Of a stretch of 64,000 bases of DNA, positions 8,115 to 16,141 are shown piece by piece. Numbering within the stretch: position 1 is the first letter of the stretch; the number at the start of each line of letters is the position of its first letter. The position numbers and the translations under genes were made by a program. The notes beneath the pieces are model-generated. The model made no database searches. It worked only from the letters and a program-made list of their open reading frames with translations, and was not told where the DNA came from. This DNA is from Bog-473 sp963745665 (lineage in GTDB: Bacteria > Actinomycetota > Acidimicrobiia > Acidimicrobiales > RAAP-2): the NCBI GenBank assembly GCA_963745665.1, contig CAVUYE010000002.1:868001-932000 (forward strand), written 5' to 3'.

Positions 8115-8523
8115 TGCCGATCTTCGTGGTGGCGGAGGGAGCCCGGTGCGGAAGGCTCCCGTAAGGTCGCCTTGGCGGGTTCAGGCAGTCGGCCCGATCG
8201 GACGTGAGTACCGATCCGTGGACAGGCCCCACAAACTCTGTGTCCGACTGTGTCTTTACGTGTCTTTACCGTGCGGGATGGGGAGGGATCGTGAGGGAAC
8301 CTGAGGGCATCGAAGCGCCGCGATCATCAATCTCCTCGGAAAGGGTCTGGTCAAGAGGCTGAGAACCATATTTTCGCAATGTAGAGGCCGTGGGTTCAAA
8401 TCCCATCACCTCCACCCGGAAGCCGAGGTCAACGGGCTTGAAATTGGATATCGGGGCCTGCGTTGAGCGCGACGCAGCATTCTGCCTTGGCATCGTCCAT
8501 TCGATTCCGCGTCTGGGAGAGGA
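8115..8523. other. 409-bp gap with a tRNA 3'-end-like fragment
   Basis: No protein gene is supportable here. Bases 8389-8414 resemble a tRNA T-arm plus 3' acceptor strand (listed separately). The direct repeat GTGTCTTTAC at 8247-8267 is the only other simple structure seen. The minus-strand open frame across this region is the kind of reading that tRNA-derived DNA often produces, and it is rejected. Confidence 0.5.
8389..8414 (+). other. tRNA 3'-end remnant (T-arm and acceptor strand)
   Basis: GTGGG-TTCAAAT-CCCAT forms a complete T-arm (5 bp, closed by a G-T pair, with a canonical 7-base loop), followed by CACCTCC and A as the acceptor 3' strand and discriminator. The matching 5' acceptor (GGAGGTG) is not found 70-95 bases upstream, so this is a remnant and not a gene. 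It looks most like the end of a serine-type tRNA. tRNA 3' ends are retained at attachment sites of integrated elements. Confidence 0.45.
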
Positions 8524-8958
8524 TTAGTGGGCTGACGCGCAATTCGGACAGGTGCCAATAATTTCGACGGTATGGGTTACATCGACAAACCCATTGTCCT
8601 TCCCCGTCTTGGTGGCCCAGTGTTCGACCTCCGGTCCTTCAACTTCAATCGCGACGCCGCAGTGACGGCAGATCAGGTGGTGGTGGTGTTCGCCGCTGGC
8701 GCAGCGGCGGTATCGAGTTTCGCCATCATCGCTTCGTAGGGCGTCAAGCTCGCCGGCGTCGACGAGCGCCCGTACTTGGTTGTAGACAGTTGTGAGGGCG
8801 ACGTTCTCGCCTTGGGCCTGGAGCTCGGCATGAAGTTCTTGAGCGGAGCGGAACCCATCCGATGCTTCAAGGACGGCTGCAAGCGCGCGCTTTTGCCGCG
8901 TCGAGCGCTCTTGCGGCGTCCGGGGGGACCGACGATCGTCGTCCTTGGTGATCAGCAT
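8524..8958 (-). CDS. zur: Fur-family metal regulator, probably zinc-responsive Zur
   Basis: A 144-residue Fur-family repressor. The winged helix (about residues 18-85) includes FRSAQELHAELQAQGENVALTTVYNQVRAL. The dimerisation domain carries the metal-site segment SGEHHHHLICRHCG and a C-terminal pair of cysteines (GTCPNCAS). CxxC...CxxC is the structural zinc site of the family. Assignment to Zur instead of iron-responsive Fur rests on context: it is the last gene of an smtB-led operon and is divergent from a zinc importer. The smtB-zur pairing is known from mycobacteria (Rv2358-Rv2359). With bound zinc it would repress importer genes. It starts at the ATG at 8958, 19 bp after the His-rich mini-gene. 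Confidence 0.85.
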   Translation of the reverse strand: MLITKDDDRRSPRTPQERSTRQKRALAAVLEASDGFRSAQELHAELQAQGENVALTTVYNQVRALVDAGELDALRSDDGETRYRRCASGEHHHHLICRHCGVAIEVEGPEVEHWATKTGKDNGFVDVTHTVEIIGTCPNCASAH

Positions 8959-8977
8959 GTCGTCGGCGTCCTGAGTC

Positions 8978-9091
8978 TCAGCGGTTGTCCCAGCGGCCTA
9001 CATGGATGGCGTGCGGAATTGCTAGGTCCCTGCAACCGTCACCGTGAACATGTGGGTGATCGGAGTGCTCGGTGTGGGTCGTCGCGGTCAT
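8978..9091 (-). CDS. 37-residue histidine-rich mini-protein between smtB and zur
   Basis: A very short gene whose ATG (9091-9089) overlaps the smtB stop codon as ATGA, so it is positioned for coupled translation. The product begins MTATTHTEHSDHPHVHGDGC and has 7 His and one Cys in 37 residues, a composition suited to zinc binding. Small His-rich proteins (typically with THxHGxxCGH) recur beside ArsR and Fur genes in actinobacteria and are sometimes labelled as zinc transporter components. Here the C-terminal half (DLAIPHAIHVGRWDNR) is less His-rich and ends early. It may buffer zinc or donate it to SmtB or Zur; that is inference. Position and composition together make a chance frame unlikely. 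Confidence 0.6.
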   Translation of the reverse strand: MTATTHTEHSDHPHVHGDGCRDLAIPHAIHVGRWDNR

Positions 9092-9402
9092 GGGTGTTCC
9101 TCCTGGGAGTGTCGGATGGCGTCGTCGACGATGTGACCGACGTGGTCGTCGGCAAGCTGGTACGTGATTTCGGCACCGCGTCTGGTCGTCGTGACAAGGC
9201 CGGCGTCGCGCAACACCTTGAGGTGCTGCGAGAGGAGTGGCTGGCTTACGGTCCGTCCCGATGCTTCGAGCGACGTCTGTAGCTCGTGCACGCAGCGAGG
9301 ACCCTCGCCAAGCTCGACCACGGTAGCCAGGCGGATCGGAGAGGCGAGGGCTTTGAGCAGATCCACCGCTCCTGCCAGCCGGTCTTTCACATTCGTGTCC
9401 AC
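9088..9402 (-). CDS. smtB: ArsR/SmtB-family zinc-sensing repressor
   Basis: A 104-residue winged-helix repressor. The DNA-binding core is visible in ALASPIRLATVVEL and SQPLLSQHLKVLRDAGLV. The C-terminal alpha-5 helix has the SmtB/CzrA zinc motif D-x-H-x10-H-x2-E exactly: DDH at the start, then HSQE ten residues later. The alpha-3 cysteine box of ArsR/CadC proteins is only partial (one Cys in PRCVHEL), which favours zinc over arsenic or cadmium. The start is GTG at 9402. Metal binding releases the DNA and would derepress this operon (smtB, mini-protein, zur), so the two regulators respond to zinc in series. Confidence 0.9.
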   Translation of the reverse strand: MDTNVKDRLAGAVDLLKALASPIRLATVVELGEGPRCVHELQTSLEASGRTVSQPLLSQHLKVLRDAGLVTTTRRGAEITYQLADDHVGHIVDDAIRHSQEEHP

Positions 9403-9600
9403 CGCTGAAACACATTAGTCATTCCTTATATAAGCAGCAAGCCATGGGGTTACAAGCCGAGCCGTATTTGCAATCGTTCTAGATACTAAGTACGTTATCT
9501 GGAACGGATTCAGACAAGAACCGGATTCGGCCCGGCCCGGAGGGTCGGCAGAGCCCAGTCGGACACGCCGACCAGAACGAAGGAAAGTGACGAGCTGACG
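9403..9600. promoter_or_regulatory. Divergent control region between smtB and znuA
   Basis: This 198-bp AT-richer gap must serve both the smtB-zur operon and the importer. A perfect 10-bp palindrome, CTTATATAAG, lies at 9425-9434, 23 bp before the smtB start. It overlaps where its promoter should be, so it may be the -10 region, an SmtB half-operator, or both. TTGCAATCGTTCT near 9466-9478 resembles an actinobacterial Zur box only loosely. GAAGGAAAG at 9578-9586 is a plausible but distant ribosome-binding site for znuA. Confidence 0.45.
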
Positions 9601-10533
9601 ATGTCCAGATTCGCGAAGGTGGCCACCGGAGGTGTGGCGCTCGGGGCGCTCTTGCTTGCCGCGGGGTGCGGTTTGTCGTCGACCCCCGCGTCGGCTGCCA
9701 CGAACAGCAAAGTGGCAATCGTGGCGGGGGAGAACGAATACGGGAACGTTGCATCGCAGATCGGCGGCAACTACGTGGACATCTACTCGGTGGACTCCAA
9801 CCCGAACACCGATCCCCACACCTATGAGGCCACCCCGAGCGTGGGGCAGAAGATCGCCAGCGCGAACCTGCTGATCGAGAACGGGGTCGGCTACGACACA
9901 TTCATGGGCACGCTCGCGTCCGCGTCGCCGAACAATGCGCGCAAGGTCATCAACGTGCAGCATTTACTCGGCCTGCCGGACAGCACGGCAAATCCGCACC
10001 TCTGGTACAAACCCAAGACGATGCCGGCTGTGGCGAAGGCCTTGGCGGCGGATCTCTCCGCGTTCGACCCAGCTCACGCCTCGACCTTCAAGGCGAACGA
10101 GACCAAGTTTGTGGCTTCGCTCCAGCCTTGGCTCAAGGCAATCGCAACGTTCAAGGCCAAGTACGCGGGGACGACGGCGGCGACGACCGAGCCGGTCGCC
10201 GACTACATGCTCCAAGCAATGGGGATCAACAACCTGACGCCGTGGCAGTTCCAAGCCGACATCATGAACGGCACCGATCCCACCCCCCAAGACATCTCGT
10301 TGGAGAAGGGTTTCTTTACCAAGCACCGGGTCAAGGTGTTCTGCTACAACCAGCAGGTCACCGATCCTCTCACCGACTCCATTCGCCAGACCGCGCTGGC
10401 GGCTGGCGTCCCGGTCGTCGGGGTATACGAGACGATGCCAGTTCCCGGCTACGACTACCAGTCGTGGATGATGGCAGAGCTCGACGCCATCGAAAAGGCC
10501 ATCACTACCGGTACCTCCACCCAGCACCTGTGA
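9601..10533 (+). CDS. znuA: Zinc ABC importer solute-binding lipoprotein (ZnuA/TroA family)
   Basis: A 310-residue cluster A-I binding protein that captures a divalent metal outside the membrane and hands it to the permease. A type II signal peptide ends in LLLAAGC, with Cys23 as the lipid anchor. Expected metal ligands are His in DPHTYE, His in NPHLWY, an acidic position in TEPVADYML and Asp in the NQQVTD segment. The charged His-rich loop of some ZnuA proteins is missing. It is the first gene of a four-gene operon divergent from smtB-zur, which supports zinc; manganese cannot be excluded from sequence alone. Confidence 0.88.
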   Translation: MSRFAKVATGGVALGALLLAAGCGLSSTPASAATNSKVAIVAGENEYGNVASQIGGNYVDIYSVDSNPNTDPHTYEATPSVGQKIASANLLIENGVGYDTFMGTLASASPNNARKVINVQHLLGLPDSTANPHLWYKPKTMPAVAKALAADLSAFDPAHASTFKANETKFVASLQPWLKAIATFKAKYAGTTAATTEPVADYMLQAMGINNLTPWQFQADIMNGTDPTPQDISLEKGFFTKHRVKVFCYNQQVTDPLTDSIRQTALAAGVPVVGVYETMPVPGYDYQSWMMAELDAIEKAITTGTSTQHL

Positions 10534-11417
10534 TCGTGGAGACGGACCCGGCAGGGGCGACGGCGTCGCTTTTGGGCAAAGATCACGCCGTCATGTCAGA
10601 GGGTGTCGAAGAGGTACTGGCAGTCGAGGACGTGAGCGCGTCGTTGGGCGGCCGACTCATCCTCGACCGAGTGTCCTTCTCCATCGAGAGGGGCGGGTTC
10701 TGTGGTCTCATCGGCTCCAATGGAGCCGGCAAGACCACGCTGTTGCGGGTGATTCTCGGCCTGATCGCCCCTAGCGGGGGGCGGGTCGTCGTCTCGGGCG
10801 GGACCCAGTCGCGATCGAACCCTCAGATCGGTTACGTCCCCCAAAAGATCGTGCTCGAGCCGGACGTACCGCTGCGCGCCCGGGACCTGGTCGGACTCGG
10901 TCTCGACGGCCACCGCTTCGGGATCTCCAGACCGACGGCGAAGCGTCGTCTCGCCGTCGACGAGATGCTCGACGCGGTCGGAGCCACTCCGTTCGCCGAG
11001 GCCCGTATCGGGAAGCTGTCGGGCGGGGAGCAGCAACGCGTAATGATCGCCCAGGCACTCATCGGCCGTCCCAAGCTGTTGTTGCTCGACGAACCGCTGG
11101 CGAACCTGGACATCCGCTCAGCCGCCGAGGTCGTCGAGCTCCTGGCCCGGATCGCCACAGAACAGCACATCGCCATCCTGCTTTCCGCGCATGACATGAA
11201 CCCGCTACTGCCCTTCATGGACCGTGTCGTCTACCTCGCTGACGGCCGTGCGGTATCGGGGACGACCGACGAGGTGGTCCGAACCGACACCCTCAGTCGG
11301 CTCTACGGCCATCACGTCGAGGTGATCCGCGTCGATGGCCGGGTGTTGGTGGTCTCAGGCGCAGAACATCAGGCCCACCATGCCGGAGACGCCTACCCGT
11401 TCTTCCGTCGGCTGTGA
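10530..11417 (+). CDS. znuC: Metal ABC importer ATPase (ZnuC-like)
   Basis: ATP-binding subunit that powers the importer. Walker A is GSNGAGKTT, the signature LSGGEQQR, Walker B LLLLDEPL and the switch His is in SAHD. The GTG at 10530 overlaps the znuA stop as GTGA and gives 295 residues. An ATG at 10593 would give a protein starting MSEGVEEVLAVEDVS, closer to the usual family length, and is a real alternative. The 3' end overlaps the next permease gene by 4 bp (GTGA). A His-containing tail (EHQAHHAGDAY) follows the ATPase domain. Confidence 0.88.
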   Translation: MIVETDPAGATASLLGKDHAVMSEGVEEVLAVEDVSASLGGRLILDRVSFSIERGGFCGLIGSNGAGKTTLLRVILGLIAPSGGRVVVSGGTQSRSNPQIGYVPQKIVLEPDVPLRARDLVGLGLDGHRFGISRPTAKRRLAVDEMLDAVGATPFAEARIGKLSGGEQQRVMIAQALIGRPKLLLLDEPLANLDIRSAAEVVELLARIATEQHIAILLSAHDMNPLLPFMDRVVYLADGRAVSGTTDEVVRTDTLSRLYGHHVEVIRVDGRVLVVSGAEHQAHHAGDAYPFFRRL

Positions 11418-12343
11418 TGCTCGTCGGAGTGTCGTGGTCGACTCTGATCGAACCCGGATTCTTCTCGTCGGAGCCGGTACAGGTCGCTCTGGTCGTGGGT
11501 GCGATCGCGGCGGTGGTGTCGGGCATCGTTGGAGTGTTCACGGTTATCCGGGGGCAATCGTTCGCCGGGCACGCCTTGTCTGACATCGGCACTGCGGGCG
11601 GTTCGGCCGCTGTCTTGGTCGGGGCGTCCACGCTGTACGGCTTCGTCGTCTTCAACGTGGTTGCCGCCGGAGTCATGGAGCTGATCGGCATCCGCAAGCC
11701 CCGGGGGCGGGATCTCGCCACAGGCATCGTGCTCGGCGCCTCGCTGGGGTTGGCGGCCCTGTTTCTCTACGAGGACACCGTCTCGACGAGCACCACCGGG
11801 GCCACAGTGAACGTGCTCTTCGGTTCTATCTTCACCCTGCCTCCGGGTATCACGACGGTCATGGCCGTCCTCGGCGTCGCTTCTGTGGCACTGATCGTCG
11901 TCTTGTACCGGCCTCTCTTGCTCAGCTCGGTGAGTTACGAGCTGGCTGCGGCGCGTCGGGTGCCCGTCCGCCTCGTCGGTGCCGGCTATCTGTTGGCTCT
12001 CGCCCTGGCGGTGTCGATGTCGTCGGTCACGATCGGGGCCATCCTCTCGACGGCGCTCTTGATCGGACCGGCCGCCATCGCCCTTCGGCTGGCCACGCGC
12101 ATCGGGATCGCCATAGCAGTCGCCGCCGCGGTCGGCGTCCTTTCGTGTTGGGCCGGGACGTTGATTGCCTACGACAGCACTGTCTGGGCTGGGGGAAACG
12201 GCTGGCCGGTCAGCTTCTGCATCGTGGCCGTCATCTTCGTCCTCTATTTCGCCGCCGGGATCGTCTCTCGCCTCCGACCGGATCGGCGACGGGCTAGGGG
12301 TGGCGATGTGCGGTCGGCTGTCAAGGCAGTGGAGGTCGCCTGA
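11414..12343 (+). CDS. znuB: Metal ABC importer permease 1 (ABC-3 family)
   Basis: A 309-residue integral membrane subunit of the ABC-3 (ZnuB/TroC/MntB) family with about eight helices. Family features are VIRGQSFAGHALSDIGTAGG (the conserved early loop), VLYRPLLLSSVSYELAAARRV (coupling region facing the ATPase) and ILSTALLIGPAAIA. The start is GTG 11414 or ATG 11417; both sit in the overlap with znuC. It is followed by a second, different permease of the same family. Confidence 0.87.
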   Translation: MMLVGVSWSTLIEPGFFSSEPVQVALVVGAIAAVVSGIVGVFTVIRGQSFAGHALSDIGTAGGSAAVLVGASTLYGFVVFNVVAAGVMELIGIRKPRGRDLATGIVLGASLGLAALFLYEDTVSTSTTGATVNVLFGSIFTLPPGITTVMAVLGVASVALIVVLYRPLLLSSVSYELAAARRVPVRLVGAGYLLALALAVSMSSVTIGAILSTALLIGPAAIALRLATRIGIAIAVAAAVGVLSCWAGTLIAYDSTVWAGGNGWPVSFCIVAVIFVLYFAAGIVSRLRPDRRRARGGDVRSAVKAVEVA

Positions 12344-13131
12344 TGTTCGCCAGCTTCATGATCAACGCTTGGGAGGCGGCGACCATCGTGGCCATCGTGG
12401 CGGGTGTGGTCGGCTTCTTCACGGTCCTGCGCGGCGCGGCCTTTGCCGCGCACTCCCTTCCGAACGGGGCCTTCGCGGGCGCCGCCGGAGCCGTCCTGAT
12501 TGGCGCGAACACGATCGTCGGGCTCGGCGTGTTCTCCCTGGCCGGGGCCGGGATGATCGCTGGGCTTGGCCGGCGCGCTCGAAGCGACGTCGCCACCGCG
12601 CTCACGATCGTGCTGATGTTGGCCCTCGGCGATCTGTTCCTGTCGCGCACGAGCGAGTATGCCCCCCAGATCTTCTCCCTGCTCTTCGGTGAAGTTCTCG
12701 GGGTCTCCACCAGCAAGCTCGTTCCCACTGCGGTGATTGCCGCCGTGTGCATCGTGGCAATCGTTGCCCTCTACCGGCCGCTGATGCTCTCTTCGGTCAC
12801 CCCCGACATCGCCGAGGCGCGCGGTATCAACCCTCGGATGATGGATCTGGCCTTTCTGATCGTGGTGGCGCTGGTGACGACCATGGCTGTCCCAGTAGTT
12901 GGGTCTCTTCTGATCTTCAGCTTGCTGATCGGCCCACCCGCTGCTGCGAGGTCGTTCACCAACCGTCCCCTCGTGGCGATCGGCCTGTCCGTCGTCTTCG
13001 CGCTCGTGACGGTGTGGGTGGCGATCGCCGTCTCCTACGAGACAAACCTCCCGATCGGTTTCTTCGTCGGCGCGCTCAGCGCATTCGCGTACACCGTCGG
13101 GCGAGCATGGACGGCAATCCGGCACAGATAA
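12343..13131 (+). CDS. Metal ABC importer permease 2 (ABC-3 family)
   Basis: A second ABC-3 permease, 262 residues, overlapping the first by one base (TGATG). It shows the same landmarks in diverged form: VLRGAAFAAHSLPNGAFAGA, ALYRPLMLSSVTPDIAEARGI and LLIFSLLIGPPAAA. Most zinc importers use a homodimeric permease, whereas Tro/Mnt-type systems can have two. A heterodimeric channel is therefore likely here. It could also mean broader metal range, including manganese. Confidence 0.87.
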   Translation: MFASFMINAWEAATIVAIVAGVVGFFTVLRGAAFAAHSLPNGAFAGAAGAVLIGANTIVGLGVFSLAGAGMIAGLGRRARSDVATALTIVLMLALGDLFLSRTSEYAPQIFSLLFGEVLGVSTSKLVPTAVIAAVCIVAIVALYRPLMLSSVTPDIAEARGINPRMMDLAFLIVVALVTTMAVPVVGSLLIFSLLIGPPAAARSFTNRPLVAIGLSVVFALVTVWVAIAVSYETNLPIGFFVGALSAFAYTVGRAWTAIRHR

Positions 13132-13167
13132 AGGCACGATGCCCAAGGTTTGGAGATCCCTCGTCTC

Positions 13168-13827
13168 TCAACCCGCATGCCGCCCTGACCTCGAAGCGTG
13201 GGCGATGGCGGCGCTCGACATGGCAACCAACCAGGCCTCGACTCTGTCCTCCGACCAGCCTCTCCCCTCGGTCAGATACACGTACACCTCGGGACTGACC
13301 AGGGCCCAGACCGCATCAACAAGATCATCGGGCGCCTCACCGCCGAGGATCAGGGCGAGGCCGGCAGCGGTCACGTTGCGACGGTCCTCGTCGTACTGGG
13401 CCAGTCGGGCCCGAGCCGCCTCGTCGCTCGCCGCGGCCTCTTGGAGCGCCTTCAGGATCGGCACCGAGCGCTGGTAGACCCCGACCGTGAATCGCACTCC
13501 CGTGCGGAGACGCTCCAGCCTCCTCCCCTTGGCGAAGAGGGCGAATTCGGGGCGGTCGACCATCGCGGCCTCTTCGTCATCTCCGACGATGGCGACGTCG
13601 ACCACCGCCATCATCAAGGCGGACTTCGTCCCGAAGGTGGAGTAGATGGTGTCAACCGCAACCCCCGCCTCGCTGGCGATCATGGGCAAAGTCGTCGCCG
13701 TCCAACCCCGCTCGCGGAACAACTTGGTGGCGGCACCAATGATGCTCTGGCGTGTCTCGGCAGCTTGCCTCGCCCGCAGAGGGGAGTGGTAACGCGGCAC
13801 AGTCTCGTCGGGTGTCTTCTTGACCAC
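13168..13827 (-). CDS. TetR/AcrR-family transcriptional regulator
   Basis: A 219-residue regulator starting from GTG 13827. The HTH domain is ATKLFRERGWTATTLPMIASEAGVAVDTIYSTFGTK (about residues 32-70), followed by a helical sensor domain of unknown ligand. A longer reading up to 13926 exists, but its extra N terminus crosses the promoter of the divergent peroxiredoxin gene and is rejected. The start codons are 123 bp apart and the peroxiredoxin -35 box lies 43 bp from this start, so control of the peroxiredoxin and of itself is plausible. Confidence 0.82.
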   Translation of the reverse strand: MVKKTPDETVPRYHSPLRARQAAETRQSIIGAATKLFRERGWTATTLPMIASEAGVAVDTIYSTFGTKSALMMAVVDVAIVGDDEEAAMVDRPEFALFAKGRRLERLRTGVRFTVGVYQRSVPILKALQEAAASDEAARARLAQYDEDRRNVTAAGLALILGGEAPDDLVDAVWALVSPEVYVYLTEGRGWSEDRVEAWLVAMSSAAIAHASRSGRHAG

Positions 13828-13869
13828 GACGCGAATATAGCAGTTCTCATAGATTCGATCCAGTAGCAC

Positions 13870-13898
13870 TTGACTGAATCCACCACCATCTGTAAGGT
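13870..13898 (+). promoter_or_regulatory. Sigma-70-type promoter of the peroxiredoxin gene
   Basis: TTGACT (13870-13875) and TAAGGT (13893-13898) are separated by exactly 17 bp and lie 53 bp upstream of the ATG at 13951. The match to the housekeeping consensus is good for a high-GC genome. Confidence 0.6.
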
Positions 13899-13950
13899 GG
13901 CCGGTAAGCCTGACGGACAGGTGCACGACGGAAAGAGAGAGGGCACAAGC

Positions 13951-14607
13951 ATGGGCCTATCAATTGGCGAGACGGCGCCGGACTTCACGGCCGATACGAC
14001 GGAAGGCAAGATCGAGTTTCATGACTGGATCGGGGACTCGTGGGCGGTCCTGTTCTCACACCCCAAGGACTTCACGCCGATCTGCACCACCGAGCTCGGC
14101 TACATGGCCAAGCTCAAGCCCGAGTTCGACAAGCGCGGGGTCAAGATCATCGGGCTGTCGGTGGACAGCACTGAGAACCACGAGAAGTGGGCCGACGACA
14201 TCGAGGAGACGCAGGGCACCCGTCCCAACTATCCGATGATCGGCGACACGGACTTCAATGTGTCCAAGCTCTACGGAATGCTGCCCGCCAGCGCTTCCGG
14301 GGACCCGAAGGACCGTACGCCGGCCGACAACCAGACCGTCCGCAACGTCTTCGTGATCGGACCCGACAAGAAGGTCAAGTTGATCCTGGTGTACCCCATG
14401 ACGACCGGTCGCAACTTCGACGAGGTGCTCAGGGTCATCGACTCGCTCCAGCTCACGGCCAACCACAAGGTGGCCACGCCGGTCAACTGGAAGCAAGGCG
14501 AGGATGTCGTCATCACCGGCGCGGTCTCCAACGACGAGGCCAAGGAGATTTACGGGACATGGAAGGAACCCAAGCCCTACATCCGGATCGTGCCCCAACC
14601 GAGTTGA
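13951..14607 (+). CDS. 1-Cys peroxiredoxin (Prx6 type)
   Basis: A 218-residue peroxidase that reduces hydrogen peroxide and organic hydroperoxides through a sulfenic-acid intermediate. The peroxidatic cysteine is in FSHPKDFTPICTTELG (about residue 46), with the Thr and downstream Arg environment of the family. The long C-terminal domain (from about 165, including PVNWKQGEDVVI) is typical of Prx6 and has no resolving cysteine, hence the 1-Cys mechanism. The ATG at 13951 follows GAGAGGG. It probably answers oxidative stress and may be controlled by the divergent TetR gene. Confidence 0.92.
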   Translation: MGLSIGETAPDFTADTTEGKIEFHDWIGDSWAVLFSHPKDFTPICTTELGYMAKLKPEFDKRGVKIIGLSVDSTENHEKWADDIEETQGTRPNYPMIGDTDFNVSKLYGMLPASASGDPKDRTPADNQTVRNVFVIGPDKKVKLILVYPMTTGRNFDEVLRVIDSLQLTANHKVATPVNWKQGEDVVITGAVSNDEAKEIYGTWKEPKPYIRIVPQPS

Positions 14608-14840
14608 GCTGATCTGGGTCGACAACCGGACGGGTGTCCGCAGCAGCGGCGACTGCTGTGGACGCCGGTTCCGTCGCGTCAGCGGCGGGGGACGGAGTCA
14701 GCCACGGTTCTCCGATGACGTCTGTGGCGCGGGAAATGTCGGCAGGTTTGCGACGGCCTCGCCGCAGGAGAATGATGCGAGCACCGGACGGATCGAGGTT
14801 GATGCATCCGGTGACCGACGATGGGGCAGGGGAGCGGGAA

Positions 14841-15308
14841 ATGAAGGACAACGTGTTTACGGTCGAGCGACTCATCGGCGCTGCGACGGAGGCGATCTTC
14901 GATGTCTTGGCCGACCCGGCAAAGCACGCCCTCATTGATGGTTCGGGCATGCTGCAGGGAGCGAACGAGGCGGCATCCGCTCGCCTTGCGCTCGGCGACA
15001 CGTTTGGTATGGGCATGAAGCTAGGGGTCCGCTACTCGACGGTGAACACCGTGGTCGAGTTCGAGGAGAACCGTCGCATTGCCTGGCAAACGGGACCGAA
15101 GGGCAGGATGGAGCCGTACGTGGCTGGGAGGATCTGGCGCTACGAGCTCGAACCTCAGGGTGATCGGACCATGGTCCGGGAAAGTTGGGACATTACAAGC
15201 GATCACCAAAGGGTGTTCCTGCGGCTGGGCGACATCTACTCGAAGAAGACCCGTCGAGACATGGAGCTCACGCTGGCCCGCCTCGACGCCTTGGTGACTG
15301 CACCTTGA
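14841..15308 (+). CDS. SRPBCC-fold (polyketide cyclase/START-like) protein
   Basis: A 155-residue protein of the SRPBCC superfamily, a helix-grip fold enclosing a hydrophobic ligand pocket. The usual pattern is visible: an N-terminal strand VERLIGAATEAIFDVLADP, a central GRYxx-like strand region and a long C-terminal helix RRDMELTLARLDALV. The ATG at 14841 is preferred because GGGGAG lies 6-11 bases upstream. In-frame ATGs upstream (14802 and further) would only add sequence without domain character. Ligand and role are unknown. It stands alone between the peroxiredoxin and a convergent membrane gene. Confidence 0.75.
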   Translation: MKDNVFTVERLIGAATEAIFDVLADPAKHALIDGSGMLQGANEAASARLALGDTFGMGMKLGVRYSTVNTVVEFEENRRIAWQTGPKGRMEPYVAGRIWRYELEPQGDRTMVRESWDITSDHQRVFLRLGDIYSKKTRRDMELTLARLDALVTAP

Positions 15309-15378
15309 CCGGCAGCCTCTGATTGGGTTGCCGTCGGTGCGCCCGGAATCGGGGGGAACGACCTCTGGACTCAGGAGG

Positions 15379-16141
15379 TCAACGGGCAAAGAGGTGATAG
15401 CCGGCGAAGACCCACGCCGCGATGAGCGCGAGATTTGCGAGCCGTGCGGTCGAGATGAAACGGACGAACTCCTCCGCCGTCGCTGTGCTGCCGTGCGAGC
15501 GACGAGCTGCTGCGTCGATGATGACCGCCACGACAGGCACGGCCACCCAGAAGGCAACCCCGACGGGCGGGCTCTGGGGCAGCAGCAGCGCGGGCGAGGC
15601 GTGATGCGGTCCGAGTGATCCCAGAGCGACGGCGAACGCACCCCCGGAGTTCGGACCTCGCGGGCCGCCTTCGTCAGAACCCGCCCCGATACGACCAGCC
15701 GGTGCACGGACCCGGGCGGTCTCGTATCCGATCCCGACGAGGACCCAGACCAGTTGGAGGGCGGCATTCAGCGGACGGTAGGCCTGAGCCAGCGCGCTGA
15801 TCGTGAGGTGGTACTGGTGCGGCCCGGTGTCGATGCCCAGCACGTCCCAGGCCAGCGCGGCCATCAGCGAGCGCGAGCCAGGGCGCGACACCGCGGAAGG
15901 CTTGTCCGCCGCCGCCGCATCCTTTCGGGGGCCAGGGGTTGTCTGCCGGCCGCAGGTGCACGCCCCAGTGTGCGGTCGCCCTGCCCCGCCAGAGCGCGAG
16001 GTCGAAGAGGAGAACGGCCCCGAGGGTCACCAGCCAGGTGAACTCCGCCGCCACCGTCGTCCGGTGGTAGCCGCTGACCCAACCGCACCAGACGCACACT
16101 GTCAGAAGGGCACTGCCTATGAGGACACCGCGGTCACGCAC
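15379..16141 (-). pseudogene. Membrane protein of unknown family, split by a frameshift
   Basis: Two overlapping minus-strand frames together make one plausible protein of about 253 residues. The first (from ATG 16141) has two membrane segments (MRDRGVLIGSALLTVCVWCG and FTWLVTLGAVLLFDLAL). The second (ending 15379) continues with AYRPLNAALQLVWVLVGIG, GVAFWVAVPVVAVIIDAAA and LANLALIAAWVFAGY. Removing one base from the run of five G at 15927-15931 (plus strand) joins them smoothly through DNPWPPRKDAAAADKPS; the total length is 3n+1. Either the gene carries a +1 mutation or the sequence has a homopolymer error. A GTG at about 15894 could start the second part alone. I do not recognise the family. 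Confidence 0.6.

Noticed and set aside
8266..8493. A 75-residue minus-strand protein
   Set aside because: It reads across a tRNA-like T-arm, a well-known source of false proteins with a GFEPT-type segment, and has no ribosome-binding site.
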